Of a stretch of 64,000 bases of DNA, positions 11,539 through 24,210 are shown piece after piece. The notes under the pieces are model-generated. The model saw only the letters and a list, made by a program, of their open reading frames with translations. It was not told the origin of the DNA and made no database searches. The stretch is from assembly GCA_008360955.1 (NCBI GenBank), contig LUCM01007949.1:1-64000 (forward strand). The letters run 5' to 3'. The number at the start of each line of letters is the position of its first letter. The stretch's first letter is position 1. Position numbers and translations under genes: made by a program. Source of the stretch: Fasciolopsis buskii. Its lineage: Eukaryota; Platyhelminthes; Trematoda; Plagiorchiida; Fasciolidae.

Positions 11539-11587
11539 TATATATATATATATGTATATATATATGTATATATATATATACATATAA
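11539..11587. repeat. (TA)n microsatellite with interspersed G
   Basis: An almost pure TA alternation interrupted twice by TATGTATA. Frames crossing it (YIYIYI type) are artefacts of the repeat. Confidence 0.9.
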
Positions 11588-11950
11588 ATTCCAAAAATCG
11601 TTGAAGCATGTTGATTGCTGTTCGCTTGAAAAACCCCAAAACTTAGTTTGACAGCTGTTTGCATCACATTTTCACATGATTTCACTCATTGTTAAACAAC
11701 TAGTCAAAGGACAATTCTACGCGTTCTAATGATACTTAAACGGTACGTTGACATGCCCATTTATTTTACCCATTTTGTGATCAATTATGTGAGGGTGTGC
11801 CCAAATGTTACCAAGTGTGTCTAGCGGAAAGCAATTAAACAAATACCAAAGTCGTTTCTAGAGTAACTTATTTTTACAAGCATTCTTTTGTGCGAATGTG
11901 ATGGATGCTCTGTGATTATCCTTCCATCTTATTCACCAATCTACCAGTTT

Positions 11951-12083
11951 TTGTCTTTTATCTTTTACTTTCTTTATTAATGAAATAACAATGTACGCCA
12001 TTTGTCAGGAAGGGGGGGCCGCGGCCAACAGAGGGCTCCCAAATGGGGAAATTTGACGTCCAAACGCTTGGCCGACACCGGTC
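11951..12083 (-). mobile_element. SINE-A copy with internal deletion of the B box
   Basis: Tail and body are nearly identical to the family (AAAAGATAAAAGACAA at the 3' end, GGGAGCCCTCTGTTGGCCGC), but the sequence jumps from the GTCAAATTTCCCC junction to the AAGCGTTTGGACGTC part of the head. The T-arm region with the Pol III B box is missing, so this copy could not be transcribed from its own promoter. Confidence 0.8.
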
Positions 12084-15000
12084 GTTATGTTCAAACAAAA
12101 ACTTTTTGGTGATCTAGTCAATCACTTTTTATTCGCCGATTACGACACACTCGGGCTTGGATTTAACGAATTTCTCAATCGGTTACTTTTTTTACCTGAC
12201 CGCCTAATTCAGCACCATTTCACGTGAAAATACTTCGATGCCAGCCGTGAGGTGTGAGTTAGTTGGGACAAATCTTCAGAATACCGTCCAGATATCTATC
12301 TGTGAGAATTAGAATCCAGTGTACTAAATCAATTTCAGCAATAACCTTTCGCTTCTCGGAACTGCAAATCTCGGATTCGTGATACACCCCCTTGTGTGTC
12401 ACTGCCCAAACGTTGAACTTTCCCATTCTTCATGCGCTACTACTCACTGTCATGACAGACTACTATCCGTTGTCTATTCGTCCGCTTAGCTCACCAAATG
12501 AGTCTGACACAGGTCAATCCAAGTTTCCGGATCAAGATTCACAGTCGCCCCTCCACCTAAACTCCGTGTGTAGCGAGTCACAACGCTTGTTTATAATAAA
12601 CAAATGGAATCTGTCCACAATAACCCATCCGAACGAAATACGAAGTGAAATGAAAAATATCGCACTGTGTAATATATCAGGCAGTATTATGGGTCTATCA
12701 TAGATGGTTGTGTTGGTGAGATTTATAATGTGCTAACTTTTCGGTTACTAAGGTCAACCTTTCCCAAGGCTTTCATCAACCGAAAAATAACCTTTGGGAA
12801 ATATTGACCACGGTAATCGAAACTTGAGCTCATTGTTACTCCGTGGACAACGCCGTTTTTGATAAATACATATTTCCATGAGTTTCTCCAGTTTACCGTT
12901 ATTTCGGAGATTGAGTTCATATGAGGACCAAACGCAGTAGGGGTTCATCTTCACGTACCCTGTGAAGCCACATCTGAACTGCATTCATGGATCGATGTAA
13001 AAAAAACGGCACTACTGGTACTGTCCGCATTTCAATCAGCAATCATCGTGTCATCACTCTTGATGACCAAGCCAGGACGCACCCGAAATTTCGATTGACC
13101 TTAAAATGGGCGTCGTCTTGTCCCATGCCTCAAGGCTGCCGAGACTCCCGTGCAGCCGGTATAGCTGCCCCTCCCTCGCGCCTCTGTGTTCGGAAGTTCT
13201 ATACTTGTGGTCTCATCTCGTTGAAAATTTGTGTCTATGTCTGTGTGTGTGTGTGTGTGCATGTGTGAACATTCGGACAAGGGCACCAGTATGTCATGTG
13301 GTTTCTTGCATTTGTTCGTGTGCGCTCACACTAGTGCGCATGAGTTTGCACGTGCAAACGTTTTTTTTTCGGAACGTGCTAGGCAGCTGAATTTGCAAGA
13401 GTATGAGACCGAGAATAAAAAGTGCTTTTATTCTGGGCAAAACAAGACTAGCAATAAACGAGTTGAGTTATCGTTGGAATATGAATGCAATCATTACTGA
13501 GTGGCATTTTGGAATACAAAAAACCTCGCTAACCGGTTCGTCCAATATGCGACTGGTAAATGACGATTGGCCGTTGGTGCCGACCAATCAAAGCAACGGA
13601 ACGCAGTTGACACGGACGGTATCGTCAACACGCTGTCCCGTTTCGTCAATTATACTATTTTACACTTACCCTAAGTGTTCATCATACTAATTCTCGACTA
13701 ACGATAGTCGGGAATGTGTGTATGTATGTGACTCTAAAATATGCATGAAATTCTCAATGATTAATGTCTTCGGAGTCGAAAGGAATGCAAAGGAATTATT
13801 ATTCTGAATGAAGTGCATCACGAGGTGGACTTTCTTCTCGTGTTTTCATTACGATTTTGAAACATTAATGAAATTCGGTCCAATTAATTTCTGAGGTGAG
13901 TTCATCCTAACATAAAATGTCATGACTATTACGTCGGTTGAACCCGGTTATATCAGGGTACTGTGTTCAACAGTTTGTTTGCAATCCAAAATGGTATGGT
14001 TTTTAGACTGAGAGATATTGATCAAACAGCCATTTTTTATCTATAACTCCGGAAATCTAAGATGACTTAGGCTAACCAAATGTATCTGTTCTCTACTACT
14101 ATCTTTGCATTAGCATCAAAATGCCAAGCGATAGAGAGTAGTTGATTACGTTTCTTTTGGCGAGCAATCAATCCGATTCGACTATCTTTAAACAGTTTTC
14201 CATAGCAAGTTGAAGTAGGCCACTGATATGACAATCTAATTACCCACCCTATACATGTGTCTAGTCAGGAGATTTGGGCTTTGGTCAGCGCGCATAACTT
14301 GTGCTTCTCAACTGCATCCGGAGTGATTTATGCTGGGAGTTTAGCAAATAAGTTGGCCTATCGTGTGTACTCATTCTGTCTAACATCGAAACCAAATTAT
14401 CCATGGTGCAGATTGGTAACCGTCAACGTAATTGCTGTTGCTTCTACCTGAGACGTGAATTGGTTTCATCTCAGCTGAGGTGAGTCAGGTAATTATTCAA
14501 TTAAGACGTCTTACTGTAGGGCTCGTGAAAATTCGCGAGTAGGCTGAAATTTTTGTTGTAATGTGGGCGATGCGAGTTGGTTGTGACCTTTGAGCTTCAA
14601 CGTTTGAATACCGTGGAGACAGAATCGGGATTGGACGGGGGAGAGGACGGTACACATGCCCATTTACAGGTGGTGGTAACGACTGAATGCAAGTCTGCAG
14701 TGGTAGTGTGTATTGTTCTCACGCATGATTGATAATGCACGCTCATCCTGAGGGCATGAAACCAAGTGGATCTTCCTAGAACGTCTGTCCTCAAGTCTCT
14801 GGCGTCACTCTGTTCTTCTCTTCCCAGCACACACACACACACATAAACGCACATACACGCGGATGCAAGCCTGGCCTACATTGAAATAGTCCTTTAGAAT
14901 GAACTGAATAGAAGTAACAGCAATTAACAACTGCACTGCTGGAGGAAAGGGTGAGCCAGTGGGTGACTTACCGATTCATTTGTGGCGGGAGCATTTGGGA

Positions 15001-16518
15001 GTGGCCATGTATGCTCACGAATGTTCACCTCAAATTTGTGGACCAGGAACCAAACCGACAGCAGTGATAGAGAGAGAGATGTCCGGCTGACGCCAATAAC
15101 CCATCCCAATGCTTTGTTACATTTAATTATGGACTTGTCATTCACGTTACTAGCACATGTAAAAATTTACTCATGCATGTGATTAACACTTTCTAACGAT
15201 TCAACAGTGACTCATTCATTAGCTGTCTCATCTTCGGATATGAAACCTTGAAAACAATGAGCAACAAAAGTATGAAGCGTACAAAATTGTCTTAGATTTT
15301 GGCACTTCGAGCCGGTTACATTTATATGCCAGTCGTGTCGTTGAGTTCGTACTCGATTTGATGACTGGACCGTTCCGAGCAAAAACAATACGAAATACCG
15401 GTAGCTAAAAGCTAGGCAAAGAGGCCAAGCCCTATTTAGGATATTCTGAAATTTCACACAATTACCGGACAAAATAACCGTAACAAACGAATTAAGGCGG
15501 TTCAGTCCATGGTTTGCCAATTTTCGGCAAGTTTTCAATCCAATTTGCCCGATTCCAAAGTCCAACTGATAATTCATTCAATCCTAATTTATAGTTTTTA
15601 CTTAACATGAAAAAATGAACAATTCTAGTTTGCATATGGGTTGACAGTGTGTGAAGTCTACACCTGCATAGTTGTTAACTGGTTTCTTGGAAGCAATGAT
15701 TTTCTTCTGTGTAGAACTTGTGTATTTGTGTGCGTGCGTGTGTGCGTGCGTGTGAGGTGACTAGGAGAAGTGTTCAAACGAGAAGGATAAACCGTTGTCT
15801 ATGGCAGTCATGCAATCAGTGGTATTTTGAGTAGGGAAATCTTGTGTCCGCAGTTCATCTACACTGGACTTCGAGATTTACAAAATCGTACAGTTCCCGC
15901 ATACAGTACGATAGCGATTATCAAAGAGGTTGCTCGACCTATCCGGACAATGCTAAAATAGAAAAGTCAGCATCAACTGAAATCCAGTAAACTTATTGAT
16001 TAGCGTTATTACCTACACAGCCAAACCGATATGATGATACAAAGGCTACACTTTACAGTATGCTATACGTAATCGTGTCATAGGTTCAAGGTCATGCACA
16101 AGGTTATGCAGGCATACCTAACAGCGAGGACTCCATGAATCTAAGAGGCTATGATCAAATGATTCGACGCACGGAAGACATCCACTCAACTGATGATGAA
16201 ACATTAGTGATTTAATAGCTGAGCTGAATTATCGAGAATTTTTGGGAACAGTCAACCTGATCTGCTATCAGTATTAGTTCTACTAGTCACTGTAAAATGC
16301 AAAACTGCTTTGTTTTGGTGTGAAAGTGTTGTTTAGGCAGTTTCTTTAGATAACAGTTCAAATATTCCGTGCAGCAACAAACGACTCTAAATTAGGAAAT
16401 TAGAGAAAAATGTTGACTGAAATTTGTGAAAAGGTGAACGCTTCAGGCACACCGAGACAGAGCTCTGTTCAAATTCACGATGTGAGTGAATCATCAAAGA
16501 CGATTTTTACAACAGGTT
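12084..16518. other. gene-poor interval with short CA/TG tracts
   Basis: TG or CA runs occur at 13241-13260, 14828-14843 and 15728-15754. Minus-strand sequence at 12759-12950 contains a plausible exon (NSISEITVNW followed by YRGQYFPKVIF) but with competing open frames. A good donor-like AATCG|GTAAGT lies on the minus strand at about 14965 without a clear acceptor. Nothing else is supported. Confidence 0.4.
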
Positions 16519-16557
16519 ACACACACACACATACACACACACACATACACACATATA
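16519..16557. repeat. (CA)n microsatellite, impure
   Basis: A CA alternation interrupted by ATACA units. From here to 18050 I see no gene; a run of ten C lies at about 17011-17020. Confidence 0.9.
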
Positions 16558-18054
16558 CATGCACAAAAAACGCCTACCCTAAACTGCATTACTAATGGAT
16601 GAAGAATTGTTTTTGCATAATGGCCGCTTCATTAAAATTATCAAGACGGGACTAGCGTACCCACCTAGAAAACTTGCAAAAACTTTCAAATCTAAAAGTT
16701 ATTTCACAGCAATTCGTTCGTGTACCGCAACGGTTCATTTACTCGCACGTAACTGGGCGTGCAATCAGCTGTTGTGTAACCGGCCCAATCTTTGAGCGCC
16801 CGCGTGGCTACAAGACGATAGTCGTGCTAGTTTATTTTGTTTTACTTGGAATCAAGTTGCCCAAAGTGACATTTATTATTCCCTTTTCAAGGTGAATCTG
16901 TTATTCTGATTATCCGATGGCAAAATAACGCCACTCTAACCCAACCGATATGGGTGTCACCTTGGCCACGTTATTGGAATGGTTGAATTAGGCGTGAGCA
17001 GTGTTCAACCGCCCCCCCCCAGACTCACACACACACCTCCTCACTGCTTGGGCCCGACACACAGAGTTGAGTTCACTCTTTTTGACTCACTTCTGATAGT
17101 GCAGACTATCCGTATCTAGTAGATTTCAACTCCGAATTCAGTTTCGTAATTCACTTTCTAGTTAGAAGATTATAAATTATGCACAAATTAGGGAAACTCC
17201 CAGGAAATTCTTTTCGTTAACGAATAAACAATTTGAATGAGTTCAAATAAAAAACGGACTTAATTCCAAATTGGGTTATGAACTTAATTCCTAGTACAAT
17301 GGTTATTTTGTTTCCTTAACACGACGGTCGCTGATGTGTTATCAACTGCTTACTAATTATTTTTGGAAAACGATGAGTTAAAACTGTTTATAATTCTCAT
17401 GAGCAGTATGGGTAAAATTTACGAACTATACCATACATTATGTCTGATTTTACTCCTAAGTGATTAATTGTTTTGATAAATAGATTTGATCTTAATGGAA
17501 TGGTTTCGAGCAGATAAAGAGCAACAGAGGTAGGACTAGTCAGGTGCAATTTGACTCACGTTTGTCAACATTGGCAAATTTGCCTACCACTCCAACGCTT
17601 TGGTTGTTTGACCGATATTGTCTCTGCAGTATTGGTAGAACATGAAAGGAGAATTATCCTACCAAATGAGAGGTTAGATGTAAGGTATTGGGTCCAAGGG
17701 TTCATACTTTAGAAGAGGTGCCGAATTTGACTATATCGCTAGGTTGAAACTTTTTACGCTAGGTCACAAAACGCATGCCTCGTCCTACCTCATTCACCGA
17801 GACAGGTAATGGTTGGTGGATAGGTTGAAATGATCAGTCAATGAAATGACAAATTATGAGAACTTTAATTAGTGAACTGGCTGGTGTAGGTCCATGGGAT
17901 TCTGATCACGAAGTTTGACTTTAGATAGCAAAAGTTTCATCACCAGTCGAGCTGGTATTGTCAGTGCACATACATCTCCACCGGTTAGGAAGCGTTTACG
18001 ACCAAAACGCCAAGTTCCGTGATCACAGTTTCACGAAAACCAACGATGATGCCT

Positions 18055-18232
18055 AACGGTGGCCAAACGGATAAGGTCGTGGTGTTTGAGCGTGAAGGTC
18101 GCGAGTTCTGATCTTATCACCGCCGGTCAACTTCCACACTTGGCAACCCTCTGCTGGCGGCATACTCCTTCCTGAAAATGGTGTGTATTGTTATTTCATT
18201 AATTAAGGAAGTAAAAGATAGAAGATAGAAAA
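18055..18232 (+). mobile_element. SINE-A copy, full length
   Basis: The head ACGGTGGCCAAACGGATAAG is intact, while the B box is damaged (GAGTTCTGATC). The body has GGCAACCCTCTGCTGGCGGC. The tail TTATTTCATTAATTAAGG runs into AAGTAAAAGATAGAAGATAG, showing the repeated tail unit typical of the family. Confidence 0.85.
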
Positions 18233-18454
18233 TCCATTTAGACTACCAATTTGGGGTTCAAACGATGGCTGAAGACATTAGGTGGTTTGGTTCATTGCCT
18301 TAGTCAGTCGTATTCCGCCACTAGAACTCAACTGCCGTCAATAAAATTCAGCTTGCTATTCCTCACTTGGTCTTTCCTTATTTCTCATTTGACTAGGCCA
18401 TGTTGTGAGGTAACGGTCTAAACTAACGTGCTTGTACGAGGTTGATGGTTTCAG

Positions 18455-18714
18455 AAACGGAAAGTGAAAATGAAACTGAAATAGATTGGTTCATTCGGCA
18501 ACGAAAAACACGAGGTTTTTTATTGTCTATATTGCCTAGCACAATGAATGTATGCATGTCATTACTCATTTGCTCGAACCAAAGCAAAGACTTTATTCAA
18601 AGGATTTTCCGTGAGGCCACACGTCCCGGTTGTCCATCTAACTTTTCTGCCACGGATCCCGATGATCATGATATCGTGTATTCCGTCCGCCACTTGTGTT
18701 TGGTTTGTAATTAG
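18455..18714 (+). other. exon-like frame resembling TM7 and tail of a rhodopsin-like receptor
   Basis: The frame follows a usable acceptor (ATGGTTTCAG) and ends at a TAG at 18712. Its 86 residues start with an acidic segment holding an N-glycosylation motif (NET), continue as one hydrophobic stretch (GFLLSILPSTMNVCMSLLIC), then an amphipathic SKDFIQRIFRE like helix 8 of class A receptors, and a tail. In spacing it aligns without gaps to the family's N-x3-N-P-x2-Y region, but the second Asn is Ser and the Tyr is Cys, both normally conserved. No other receptor helices were found nearby. It may be a divergent last exon, a dead copy, or chance. Confidence 0.2.
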
Positions 18715-18734
18715 GATTTAGCCATCTTTACCAT

Positions 18735-21700
18735 CTTTACCTTCGTCATCTCACTTTGATAGGTTCACTTCTTCCAGAAGGTAATAAAAAAATGTCATCA
18801 GATCAACCGGTTCGAGATGCATGATAGATTTGAAACATTTCTAGAGAGATTTAGTCCATGTGCCTGAATCAGAGCCTGGAATAACCTGCGATGAACTTCG
18901 GAGACATTGAAAAGAGTTAGTAGTGATGACTAACGGGAACTCGTTCTTGTGTACACGAGAATTCTTGACTTTCAACCCATCACCGATCTCGATCACAGTC
19001 AGCTACGCAAAACCATAAAAAAGCCGGCAGTCACGCACCGAAACAAGACAACTAGTTTTCACCTAAAATTTCACTATTACCAATTGATTTACTCCACGTT
19101 TGCATGTTTTCTGTCAGTCTAATCATAAAATCTAACATTTCTCATACGATGTCGATCGGAAGTGTTCCCAGTCACACATGGAATTCTCTAGGATAGACAA
19201 TTGTAATTCATTTATCAATCTTTATAGATGGCAATATTCGAATTGGTTTATTGAGCAAACTTTGCATTTCGTGGTTCAAATCACGGCCAGTCAGACAGAT
19301 AGAAATGGAAACAAAATTGATTTCCATAAACTTGGGGTTTCTTATTTTTTATTCGTCATCTTTTTCATCATTGACTACACCTGTAAATCGAAATGCAAGG
19401 TGTTTACACACACATTTTGAATGCCCAGTGTGCATCCAATCGGACCATTCGCCGAGCGGAGAAAATAACTGACTAACCAAACATTCTGATTGATGTTTAC
19501 TTAAGATTAGAGTAAAAAAATACATGCAAATTCTGATTGAATGGGAGCAAATTACAAATGCTCAACTATTTTCCCAAACTGGCACAAATGAAGGATACTA
19601 AACGAATCTTTGTTTTAGTCCACTTATGGACACGTCCTGTTTGAAGATCTATCCGATAAATTCGCAGCCTACTCTGGACATGGGGCAACGGGAAATCGAG
19701 TACTATACTGCCGATTCGTGTATTCATTAGACCGGATCATAGGGCCCAATGTATCGGTTAAATCAGAGAACGCAATGGAATTAAAAAATCAAGTCCCGTA
19801 GGACAATCCCGCGGACAGTTTGAGTGACTAATACAGGAATGGATGTGTTTAGATCATATTGCAACAATCGTCGAATCACACCTGTTGGTTGTGTCTGGTG
19901 AAGAAAGAAAAAACGTAGTTCATTGGCCGTATCACTTAGAATACCGTGACTTTATCAGTTATCTCACATTTTCTAGTCACCATCTATGACATTATCATGA
20001 GAATTTTACCAATCCCCCAGTGGCTGAACAATGAGTGTCATTAAGGTGAATTTGTTTACTGTCAAAAGCACCGGCTTGCTTCTAATGCTGATCGCTGTGA
20101 GACACTTTTTTAATCGTATGAATTTCTTAGATGTCAATCTAGATTCACATATGAGTCGCATTTCCAGTTTGGATGATCAATAACCGGTGCATCTGCGTGC
20201 TATTCGTTGACCAGAGAACTGTCGGCTTATTCGAAAGATTTGTAAGACAATTTAATCCACCGGTATGGTACGACTAACGTTTTGCAATGATTACTCTAGC
20301 CAAATGTAGACGTAGTAATGGTTACAAATTTATTTTTGGGCTGTGCAATTTCAGAAAGATATATGGGGTGGACTAATTAGATCTCATTTGAAAAGACATG
20401 ATTGATATCATGAAGGCATTTTCCTCATGATCATATGTTTCATTTTTCGAATCTTTAACATACGACAGTTTGGAAGGTAGACTGATAAGTTCCTATTGAG
20501 TCATACAGTTTATGAATTTCTTGCCCCGGGATCCTTGAAAATTAGCATCATCACAAATCGCTTAATGGATGGATGTTTTGTTTGGGTCCCAGTGTTCAGC
20601 TAGGGAAATAGTTATTAGTGGTTAAGCTGCGTTCAAAATCATAGCTCACTGGTTGAGGCTGAACGACCGTTAATTTGTAGACATTACTTCCCGCTGTATT
20701 AGTAATTGTGGCACAGGTCTATTACATGGAGACTATTTGTTCCAAACGATCATTTAGTCATTAGTAGACGAGCAGCTCGTCCGCCCCATTATCTTCTGGG
20801 ACGTCGGACATCACGGACACAGTGACATTATATAATATAACAAGAAAAAGTTGAGTTAGTAATTTGTTAGTTAGTACTACATTAGTCAGTTCCATCGACC
20901 TATGTATGCCACGTACTTTCCGTTTTCATTATTTTGTTGTTCGGTGTTCTGAGGCTCATTCAAATGGTTATCATTGGTGTCGATTCTTGAATCCGTTGGT
21001 ATTCCATGGTCTTTGGTTATTGGCTGTTACTTGTTGTATCTAAACTACTTGTCTGCAAAGCTAATTAGTCTCATATTCGATGTGTAAAAGATTTTTGTTC
21101 TTACTCATACTTAGTAGTGAATTTGGCCCTTGAACATAATGTGGGTGGCTAACTGAATCAAATGTTTGCTAGGTCTAAGACCAGATGTCCGAATCCCATC
21201 GACCTAGATGGTGCTTCACCGTCACTTTGGCTCTCCACGATACCTGATTTGTGCCATGCCATTTCATGACTCGAAGCCACGGGTCATAGTCACACCAGAG
21301 CAGGGCAGTTGGTCTTGAAGTACCATGAAGCGTGTCAATGCGACCGAATTCATGTTTCAGGAGTGCAACTAAACGGTAAGACGAGTAAACGCGGGATGAA
21401 AATTCTTTGGGTTTACGTGTCCAGCATATTAGCCTACCTGAGATGGATCGTTTCATCCCATCACATCGATAATGAACTTGTTTGGAACTTACTGATAAAC
21501 TCCGCCAGTAGTCAAGTGATGAACATTATAGAATTTCAGCTTGGGCTGGCCACTTCGAGTCATCCCAGCACACTCTCCGCGTCCTTCACCGCCCATCAGA
21601 CCGATTTCTCCCTTGATAGCATCAGGCTAGCTTCGATTGTTCAACTGGAAGTGGCATTCATTGTTGTAAGTACCCGGTGATAGTTAACAGACACACGACT

Positions 21701-21890
21701 TTTAAAATCTATTTTATTCGGTTATTTGACATGAACAATTGCAATTCGCTATCCGGACGTTCTTCCAAAGTTTCTCGAAATTCGGTAACATCAATTATCT
21801 TTCCAAGTCAGAAAATTTCACGCATTAGAGAAAATTGTAATCGGCGAAATTTCATCCCATTCGACCGTCAATCAGATGTGATTCGACAAC
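18735..21890. other. no firm feature
   Basis: AT-rich sequence without SINE copies. A 123-codon plus-strand frame at 21309-21680 overlaps a 94-codon minus-strand frame; neither shows a family motif and both are within chance expectation. Confidence 0.45.
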
Positions 21891-21897
21891 AATAAAC

Positions 21898-22005
21898 ATG
21901 ACCATCAGTAGGGATGACAATACAATGAAAATTTCGGTTTTGACTGATTGCCTAAAATTGATACGAAATGTATCTCGTGATAACAATCTAAACTTAACCG
22001 GCCGA
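21898..22005 (+). other. possible first coding exon
   Basis: An ATG in favourable context (AAC before, A after) opens 36 codons that end exactly at a strong donor GGCCGA|GTAAGT in phase 0. About 69 percent of its codons begin with a purine by my count, higher than expected for random sequence. The peptide (start MTISRDDNTMKISVL) is polar and has no signal peptide or known motif. No following exon was identified. Confidence 0.2.
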
Positions 22006-22655
22006 GTAAGTTCCGCGTTGATTGGCAAGTGGTTTTTCCTCTTTAGTGTTAGGGAAATTAGTTTCCTTCACGCCTGTCACGTGAGTATCTTTCACGAGGC
22101 GGGTAATTTTCATTCATTTATTCCAACTAATTTCCTGTCAGTTGGTAGATTAATTGCATTAAATTAAATATGTATTTAAAAATATTTGATTTGGGTGGAC
22201 TCGTTTCGATGTTCGTGTGCCTCGATTCCCGGTAAGTTGTTCTTTTGATCGTGATCAACGAATCTGAGATAAAATTATTCGCGTCGTTTATGTATCAATC
22301 CCTTATGCGTACCATTAAACTCGTCGAACTAACCGTTGTGTTTTGCATGCGGACAGTATCCAATACGTGTGACTCGGATGATTTACCTGACGTTTGTCTA
22401 CAAGACCGAGAGTTCTTACGTTCGTTGTGCACGAATGACAAACGACATGTGTAGTTCATGAACCAATTGAGTCATGGACTGATTTAACGGGGTTTGATGT
22501 CACACTCCGGCATAATTATTGGCACATATCGAGACCAGATTAGAGACAGACGGTAGGGAATAAATAAGCTGAAATCTAGGGTGAAATCGCACACAGTAAT
22601 CGCGAATCATTTTGCCGAGCCATGTCTCACCCCGTTTCTCCTTGCGCCCGAGGTC

Positions 22656-22683
22656 CATTCGTTCATTCATTCATTCATTCATT
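22656..22683. repeat. (TTCA)n microsatellite
   Basis: About six TTCA units in GTTCATTCATTCATTC. Frames across it give an HSFIHSFIHS artefact. Confidence 0.85.
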
Positions 22684-22963
22684 CCGAATCTCAGCTCGTT
22701 ACAGGTATGAAGACAGCCAACCATTCATATACTGTCACAAACAATGGGAAGTTCCGAGTATTCGAACAAGATTATGTGGAGTCTATGTCCAAGTAGGAGA
22801 TAATCCCATAGGTGACACGGCAATGAGATAAAATGGTCAGTTACACTGACGCAATTATAATTCTGCAGCAACTGTCGACCTAATCGGTGGTCTCCCATGA
22901 TAAAAGTGTCCTGCACATTCTCGGTCCGATCCTTCAGCCAACTCTTCCTCCCTTCCGCCTTGC

Positions 22964-22996
22964 ACACACACACACACACACATACATACACACACA
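22964..22996. repeat. (CA)n microsatellite
   Basis: A CA run with one CATACATA interruption. Confidence 0.9.
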
Positions 22997-23294
22997 ATTT
23001 CGGATTAACTCGGTACGACAGGCGACGCGTAACAAACTTCCCGGTGGGTGGGCGAGTACCACTTTCGCCATCGAAGTCCGATAAACTTTAACGTACTGTT
23101 CTTCTGTCGTATTATATCGAATATCTTATTGGTCTACAGTTAGGGCTAGCAAATGACAAAGTGCCTCAGTAACCGATCGCCTAATTGTTCCAAAGGTTAG
23201 TGAAAAACACGATCGGAAACTCGATGTCTGCACTGAGGACAATTTGATGCGAGTTCGACAACACATTAGTGCGGGATTACAATTAGGTTTATTC

Positions 23295-23350
23295 GCACAC
23301 ACGCACACACACACACACAGACGCAAACACACATGTGCATACGCACGCAC
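23295..23350. repeat. CA/CG-rich alternating purine-pyrimidine tract
   Basis: A CACACACG-type sequence of over 50 bases, almost entirely alternating pyrimidine and purine. Frames across it are artefacts. Confidence 0.85.
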
Positions 23351-24047
23351 ACATTTATTCGTGAATATCAGAGTATATAGTTACTAGGGGATGCTAAGAT
23401 GATACCGGGCTAGATTGTTAGTATCAGACCGGCAAACGCTTACGTGTATGGGCATAAGAAAATCGTAACCAGGGCTAAGATTGTCAGCTGTTCATATGCT
23501 CGACCATCACGCGGTAATTTTTCCCACAATGGTACCCGTATAGACAGTTTGAAATAAATGTCAAACGAGGAAATTGGTATTTTTTTTACCTGGACTATTT
23601 TACCGTTCTCATCGAAATCCAGACCAGACCAATAACAGGTTGGTCAAGCTAACGTGGTTTTGCTTCAATGGCTGGTTCGGTATTTCTAGCTCACCACGTC
23701 CCATTCGGATAGGCTGTTCGGTTAGTGCTTTTGATGGATTCGGGCAAAATTTTCGATTCGCATTGTTTTAAATTTTTCCCCCGGTGAATTTTGCCGTCTA
23801 TAAGCACAAAAATACCAACCGTAGCAGATCGTCAAAAAATTTCTGTGTGGTGATGAGGAATTGTTTCCGATCTTGTCTTTTAGGTGAGTCTCATTGTCAA
23901 TAATAGTCTTGGTAAAGAAATCAGTAAACAGTTACAAATCGAAAATGAAATACGCCAGGACACACTACTCCATTACAATTTCACATGAGTGGTTATCAAC
24001 TATACCAGTTTCTTCTCATAATAGTCTCTTTTAAAGTATTGTTGGAT

Positions 24048-24210
24048 TTGCCGTGGTCAAGCCGATTAGGTGTTTGGACGTGAAATTCGCTGGTTCTAAT
24101 CGTTTTGTCACTCGTCAACTTCTCCATTTGGTAGCCTTCTGATCGATGAGGTCTCCTTCTAAAAGAATGATATGTCTAGTTATTTCATTAATAAAGAAAT
24201 TAAAACAGAG
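24048..24210 (+). mobile_element. SINE-A copy, old
   Basis: The head TTGCCGTGGTCAAGCCGATT has a short internal deletion and the B box has decayed to GGTTCTAATCG. The body GGTAGCCTTCTGATCG and tail TTATTTCATTAATAAAG are still clear. Confidence 0.75.

Noticed and set aside
12759..12950. A PKD-like module on the minus strand (YRGQYFPKVIF resembling the family's final strands)
   Set aside because: Only one short stretch resembles the family, the characteristic core is absent, and another frame is open over the same bases.
16519..16557. CRISPR-like or satellite array
   Set aside because: It is a simple CA repeat without unique spacers. No regularly spaced direct repeats were seen anywhere in the window.
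21309..21680. A 123-codon plus-strand frame as a gene
   Set aside because: It has no domain, no clear splice sites and an overlapping 94-codon frame on the other strand. Its length is ordinary for chance in 64 kb of AT-rich DNA.
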